This document shows, piece by piece, positions 4,786-7,196 of a DNA stretch of 7,196 nt. Position 1 is the stretch's first letter, and every line of letters begins with the position of its first letter. The notes beneath the pieces are model-generated. The model made no database searches. It was not told the origin of the DNA and saw nothing but the letters and a program-made list of their open reading frames with translations. Both the position numbers and the translations under genes were made by a program. Origin of the DNA: Thermoproteota archaeon (lineage in GTDB: Archaea > Thermoproteota > EX4484-205 > JAAOZP01); assembly GCA_025059435.1 (NCBI GenBank), contig JANXDK010000025.1, forward strand, positions 1-7,196, read 5' to 3'.

Positions 4786-6165
4786 TTGGTGATAAACCTT
4801 ATTAAATCTAGATTGCTACGTTTAAATTCTGGAATGAATAATATCCTTAAATCATCAGAGACCCTTTTGGTTTCAACAAGGATTGAACAGCTCCTTAAGG
4901 GTATCAGAAACAAGCCCCATTACTACGTTGACATGCATATTCACTCTAAGTATAGCAGGGCCACTAGTACGGATATGACTCTCGAAAACATTGCTTTCTG
5001 CGCTAGGTTGAAGGGACTAAACATCGTCGGAACTGGTGACTGCACTCATCCCAAGTGGCTGGGGGAGCTTAAGAGGAAGCTTGTAGAATCCTATCCTGGT
5101 CTATATAGACTGAAGAGCGAGAAGAATCCAGAGCAAGCTACGCTTTTCCTGATTCAAGGAGAGGTTAGTACGGTCTACCGGGATGGGAACGCTGTTAAGA
5201 GGATACATCACGTGATACTTTTTCCGGATTTCGACGCGGTTGAACAGGTTTACGACGCTTTGAAGCACATCGGCGACCTTAGTGCTGACGGAAGACCATT
5301 GCTTGAATGCTCTTCTCCCGAGCTTGTTGAAATCTTGAAAAGCGTTTCAGACGATATAGAAGTTTTTCCGGCACACGTATGGACTCCGCACTTCAGCATT
5401 TTCGGTGTCCATGGTTATGCCAGCGTTAAAGAATGCTACAAGGACAAGACTAATGAGATATATGCCCTCGAAACTGGATTGTCATCAGATCCTCTGATGA
5501 ATTGGAGAGTTTCGAGCAACGACCGTTACACACTGGTTTCGAACAGCGATTCTCACTCTTACTATCCTTGGAGACTAGGTAGGGAGGCTAACCTTATAAT
5601 CTTGGAAGAATTGAGCTATAAGAGTATATTGAATGCAATCCGTAAAAAGGGTAAGTCTAGGGTAATACTTACGATTGAGACGCATCCGGAATATGGGAAG
5701 TATCACTATCCTGGCCACAGGGGTTGTTCTTTCTATGCTGAGCCAGATGATTATTTCAAGTTAAAAGGCATATGCCCGGTTTGCGGCAGGAAGCTCACTC
5801 CGGGGGTGGATACCCACATCGAGGAAGTTGCCGATCGTCCAAGAGGAGTGAGGCCTAGGGATGCTTCTGATTACGTTCATTTAATACCGCTTTCGGAAAT
5901 AATAGGATACTTGTATTCAACTAAGCCTGATTCTAAGAAGGCTTGGAATATATATTATGCTTTGATAAAAGAGTTTGGGAATGAGTATCGCATACTTCTC
6001 GAAATACCTATAGAAGAAATTGAAAAACGCGATGGAAAACTGGCCTATGCGATAAGAATGGTTAGGGAAGAGAGGGTTAAAATTAGACCTGGTTATGATG
6101 GTGTCTATGGGGAGATTAAGGGCTTCTTAAACGGAAATAGTATAACTGAATTTTTAAATAAGTAA
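4786..6165 (+). CDS. Endonuclease Q-family PHP-domain DNA repair nuclease
   Basis: A 459-residue protein of the TIGR00375/EndoQ family. EndoQ cuts DNA 5' of deaminated bases (uracil, hypoxanthine, xanthine) and AP sites and works with PCNA in Thermococcales. The PHP metal ligands are visible: D49, H51 and H53 (DMHIH), D85 and H88 (GTGDCTH), E126 (QGEV), H141/H142 (RIHHV), H197 (FPAHVWTP), D255 and H257 (SNSDSHS), followed by WRLGREAN. A zinc site follows: H311, C314 (GHRGC), C330 and C333 (CPVCG), then EEVADRP and the C-terminal PGYDGVYGEI at 435-444, all family hallmarks. The TTG at 4786 leaves about 46 lysine/leucine-rich residues before the usual start of the PHP domain; GTG 4789 or ATG 4834 (Met17) are alternatives, the latter still leaving an extension of about 30. 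The zinc site is of the H-x2-C type seen in the wider family, not the four-Cys Pyrococcus type, so exact lesion specificity is an inference. Confidence 0.9.
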   Translation: MVINLIKSRLLRLNSGMNNILKSSETLLVSTRIEQLLKGIRNKPHYYVDMHIHSKYSRATSTDMTLENIAFCARLKGLNIVGTGDCTHPKWLGELKRKLVESYPGLYRLKSEKNPEQATLFLIQGEVSTVYRDGNAVKRIHHVILFPDFDAVEQVYDALKHIGDLSADGRPLLECSSPELVEILKSVSDDIEVFPAHVWTPHFSIFGVHGYASVKECYKDKTNEIYALETGLSSDPLMNWRVSSNDRYTLVSNSDSHSYYPWRLGREANLIILEELSYKSILNAIRKKGKSRVILTIETHPEYGKYHYPGHRGCSFYAEPDDYFKLKGICPVCGRKLTPGVDTHIEEVADRPRGVRPRDASDYVHLIPLSEIIGYLYSTKPDSKKAWNIYYALIKEFGNEYRILLEIPIEEIEKRDGKLAYAIRMVREERVKIRPGYDGVYGEIKGFLNGNSITEFLNK

Positions 6166-6240
6166 TTCTTATATTCTCTTGAGAATTTGTCTGAAAGCGA
6201 CAAGGAATATAAATACTTGCTATAAAAATATTTTCATAAT

Positions 6241-6268
6241 GCTTAATGTCTAATTTCGACATTAAAGC
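6241..6268. repeat. Inverted repeat TTAATGTC-n7-GACATTAA
   Basis: TTAATGTC (6243-6250) and GACATTAA (6258-6265) are perfect 8-base complements around a 7-base spacer; GC at 6241-6242 can also pair with GC at 6267-6268 across one bulged A. It sits just before the TATA-like box at 6274, where a dimeric repressor or activator could bind, or it may be an RNA hairpin closing the upstream transcript. Confidence 0.6.
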
Positions 6269-6273
6269 CTTTA

Positions 6274-6281
6274 TTTAAATA
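6274..6281 (+). promoter_or_regulatory. TATA-like box upstream of the GH130 gene
   Basis: TTTAAATA would give a start near 6304 and a leader of about 40 bases that includes the Shine-Dalgarno. A second box, CTTAAAAC at 6293-6300, would give a leader of about 20 bases. Either is compatible; the choice is not decided by sequence. Confidence 0.45.
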
Positions 6282-6329
6282 TCTCCATAAAGCTTAAAAC
6301 ACAAAAACATAATATAGCTAAAATATTAT

Positions 6330-6335
6330 AGGAGG
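6330..6335 (+). promoter_or_regulatory. Strong Shine-Dalgarno of the GH130 gene
   Basis: AGGAGG, continuing into a G-rich run and GATC, is an excellent complement to the archaeal 16S 3' end. It stands 7 bases before GTG 6343 and fixes that start. It is the only clear Shine-Dalgarno before a gene in the window, where the others look leaderless or coupled. Confidence 0.75.
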
Positions 6336-6342
6336 GGGGATC

Positions 6343-7196
6343 GTGTTTAGGAAAAGCCTCGTATTTAAAAAGATTCAGTGTTGGAATAAACAGTCTGACC
6401 TAAGATTATTTTGGAGTAGGATATTTAGGAAAAAGAGTTTTAAAAAGTCGGAAATAATCGGAAGTAGACCTCCGAATCTTTCTAAGGTAGCAGCACCAGT
6501 AATATATCCCTCTGAAGAAAACGATTGGGAATCTGTAGCAACTTTCAATCCCGCGGCAATAAAACTAGGGGAGAAGATACACTTGCTCTACAGGGCCATT
6601 GGAAAAGACTCTATATCTAGAATTGGTTACGCGGTTAGCGATGATGGTATTAACTTTAATAGATATCCAAAACCTGTTTACGAGGTCCCGTTTGATCCAG
6701 TGCCGGATGGTTACAATATTGAAAAAAGTTTTGTTTCAAGTTATTGGGGTTGTAGCTTTGGTTGTGAAGATCCTCGGATAACGGAAATAAAAGACGATTC
6801 TAGAGTATACATGTGTTATGTGTTCTTCGATGGTAGGAGTAATCCAAGAATAGCTTTAACCTCAATACCCACTAATAGTTTTGCAAGAAGGTGGGAGTGG
6901 GAAGAAGCAAGGATGATTTCTCCCCCTGGTATAACCGTAAAAAGTGCATGCATACTTCCTGAGAAAATTAACAACAATTATGTTGTTTTCTTCAGAATAT
7001 TCCCGTCCATATTCATCGACTTTATCAGGGACTTGAAGGATTTAGATGGTAGATCTAGATTCCTCCAGCCTAAGTATATGATTCCGCCGAGAAAAGGTAA
7101 ATGGGATAGCCTAAAGATTGGTATGGGTGCGCCACCGATAAAGACGAAAAAGGGTTGGCTGGGGATATACTACGGGGTTGACGAGAACGATCCTTA
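6343..7196 (+). CDS. GH130-family glycoside phosphorylase or hydrolase, 3' end outside window
   Basis: 284 codons from GTG 6343 run open to the right edge. The five-bladed beta-propeller family GH130 acts on beta-mannosides (mostly phosphorolysis giving mannose 1-phosphate; some members are beta-1,2-mannosidases). Family landmarks: FNPAAI (68-73) and YRA (83-85), SRIGYAVSDDGINF (92-105), GCEDPR (140-145) holding the likely general acid D143, MCYVFFDG (157-164), RIALTS (169-174), KSACILPEKI (200-209), and KIGMGAPPIKTKKGWLGIYYGV (258-279; key residues G260, P264, P265, G271, W272, Y276, Y277, G278). The first 50 residues, rich in Lys/Arg and aromatic residues, precede the usual domain start and look like an extension, though the Shine-Dalgarno supports GTG 6343. 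Positions F217 (FFR) and Y277 (YYG) are, from memory of the family, usually histidine. The protein is probably cytoplasmic; no signal peptide is seen. Substrate is unknown. Confidence 0.9.
   Translation, partial: MFRKSLVFKKIQCWNKQSDLRLFWSRIFRKKSFKKSEIIGSRPPNLSKVAAPVIYPSEENDWESVATFNPAAIKLGEKIHLLYRAIGKDSISRIGYAVSDDGINFNRYPKPVYEVPFDPVPDGYNIEKSFVSSYWGCSFGCEDPRITEIKDDSRVYMCYVFFDGRSNPRIALTSIPTNSFARRWEWEEARMISPPGITVKSACILPEKINNNYVVFFRIFPSIFIDFIRDLKDLDGRSRFLQPKYMIPPRKGKWDSLKIGMGAPPIKTKKGWLGIYYGVDENDP

Larger units (their letters stand above)
6166..6342. other. AT-rich intergenic region with hairpins and several TATA-like boxes
   Basis: Contains ATTCTC-TT-GAGAAT (6173-6186) 7 bases after the EndoQ stop, TTGTC/GACAA (6187-6191/6199-6203), a stronger hairpin at 6241-6268, and TATA-like boxes near 6207, 6221, 6274 and 6293. 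No open reading frame or tRNA is apparent. It likely combines the end of the EndoQ transcript with the control region of the GH130 gene. Confidence 0.5.

Noticed and set aside
6170..6211. TATATTC/GAATATA with inner TTGTC/GACAA as a terminator hairpin
   Set aside because: The two stems are separated by an uneven, A/T-rich gap and no T run follows; probably too weak to matter at high temperature.
6599..6781. 60-codon + strand frame inside the GH130 region
   Set aside because: Lies in another frame of the clear GH130 coding sequence, and its peptide has no family features.

Overview
The window reads as an archaeal chromosome segment, most likely from a thermophilic member of the Thermoproteota/TACK group. 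Three things support this: the gene content (an RqcH/NEMF-type ribosome-rescue protein, a TrmI of the archaeal tRNA m1A57/58 type, an endonuclease Q-family protein); promoters with A/T-rich TATA-like boxes about 25-30 bases before start codons; and TTG starts with almost no 5' leader. The lineage is an inference. All supported genes lie on the + strand.

Layout. Bases 1-1349 hold the C-terminal two thirds of an RqcH-like gene that is cut by the left edge (the ATG at 66 is internal). At 1424-3320 a PLP-dependent aminotransferase and a tRNA m1A methyltransferase overlap by a few bases and probably share a transcript. At 3348-3950 is a six-pass membrane protein of unknown function whose TATA box overlaps the methyltransferase stop codon. 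At about 3983-4190 is a GC-rich (about 57%) stretch that folds into a closed multibranch RNA with its own TATA box; I see no match to a known RNA class. At 4251-4652 is a small three-pass membrane protein. At 4786-6165 is an EndoQ-family PHP-domain DNA repair endonuclease. After an AT-rich, hairpin-containing intergenic region, a GH130 glycoside phosphorylase/hydrolase begins at 6343 with a GTG behind a strong Shine-Dalgarno and runs off the right edge.

How it fits together. RqcH (stalled-ribosome rescue), TrmI (tRNA modification) and EndoQ (repair of deaminated bases) are housekeeping functions typical of heat-adapted archaea, but apart from the aminotransferase-TrmI pair the genes look like separate transcription units. 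The most notable element is the unassigned structured RNA at 3983-4190. It has an end-closing helix, a short hairpin, a long arm with a possible pseudoknot, a second hairpin, and a repeated 8-mer that would allow alternative pairing. It is either a free-standing ncRNA or a very long leader of the small membrane-protein gene. Second in interest is the GH130 protein, which appears to have aromatic residues at two positions where the family usually has histidine. No mobile elements, CRISPR arrays, tRNAs or rRNAs were seen.
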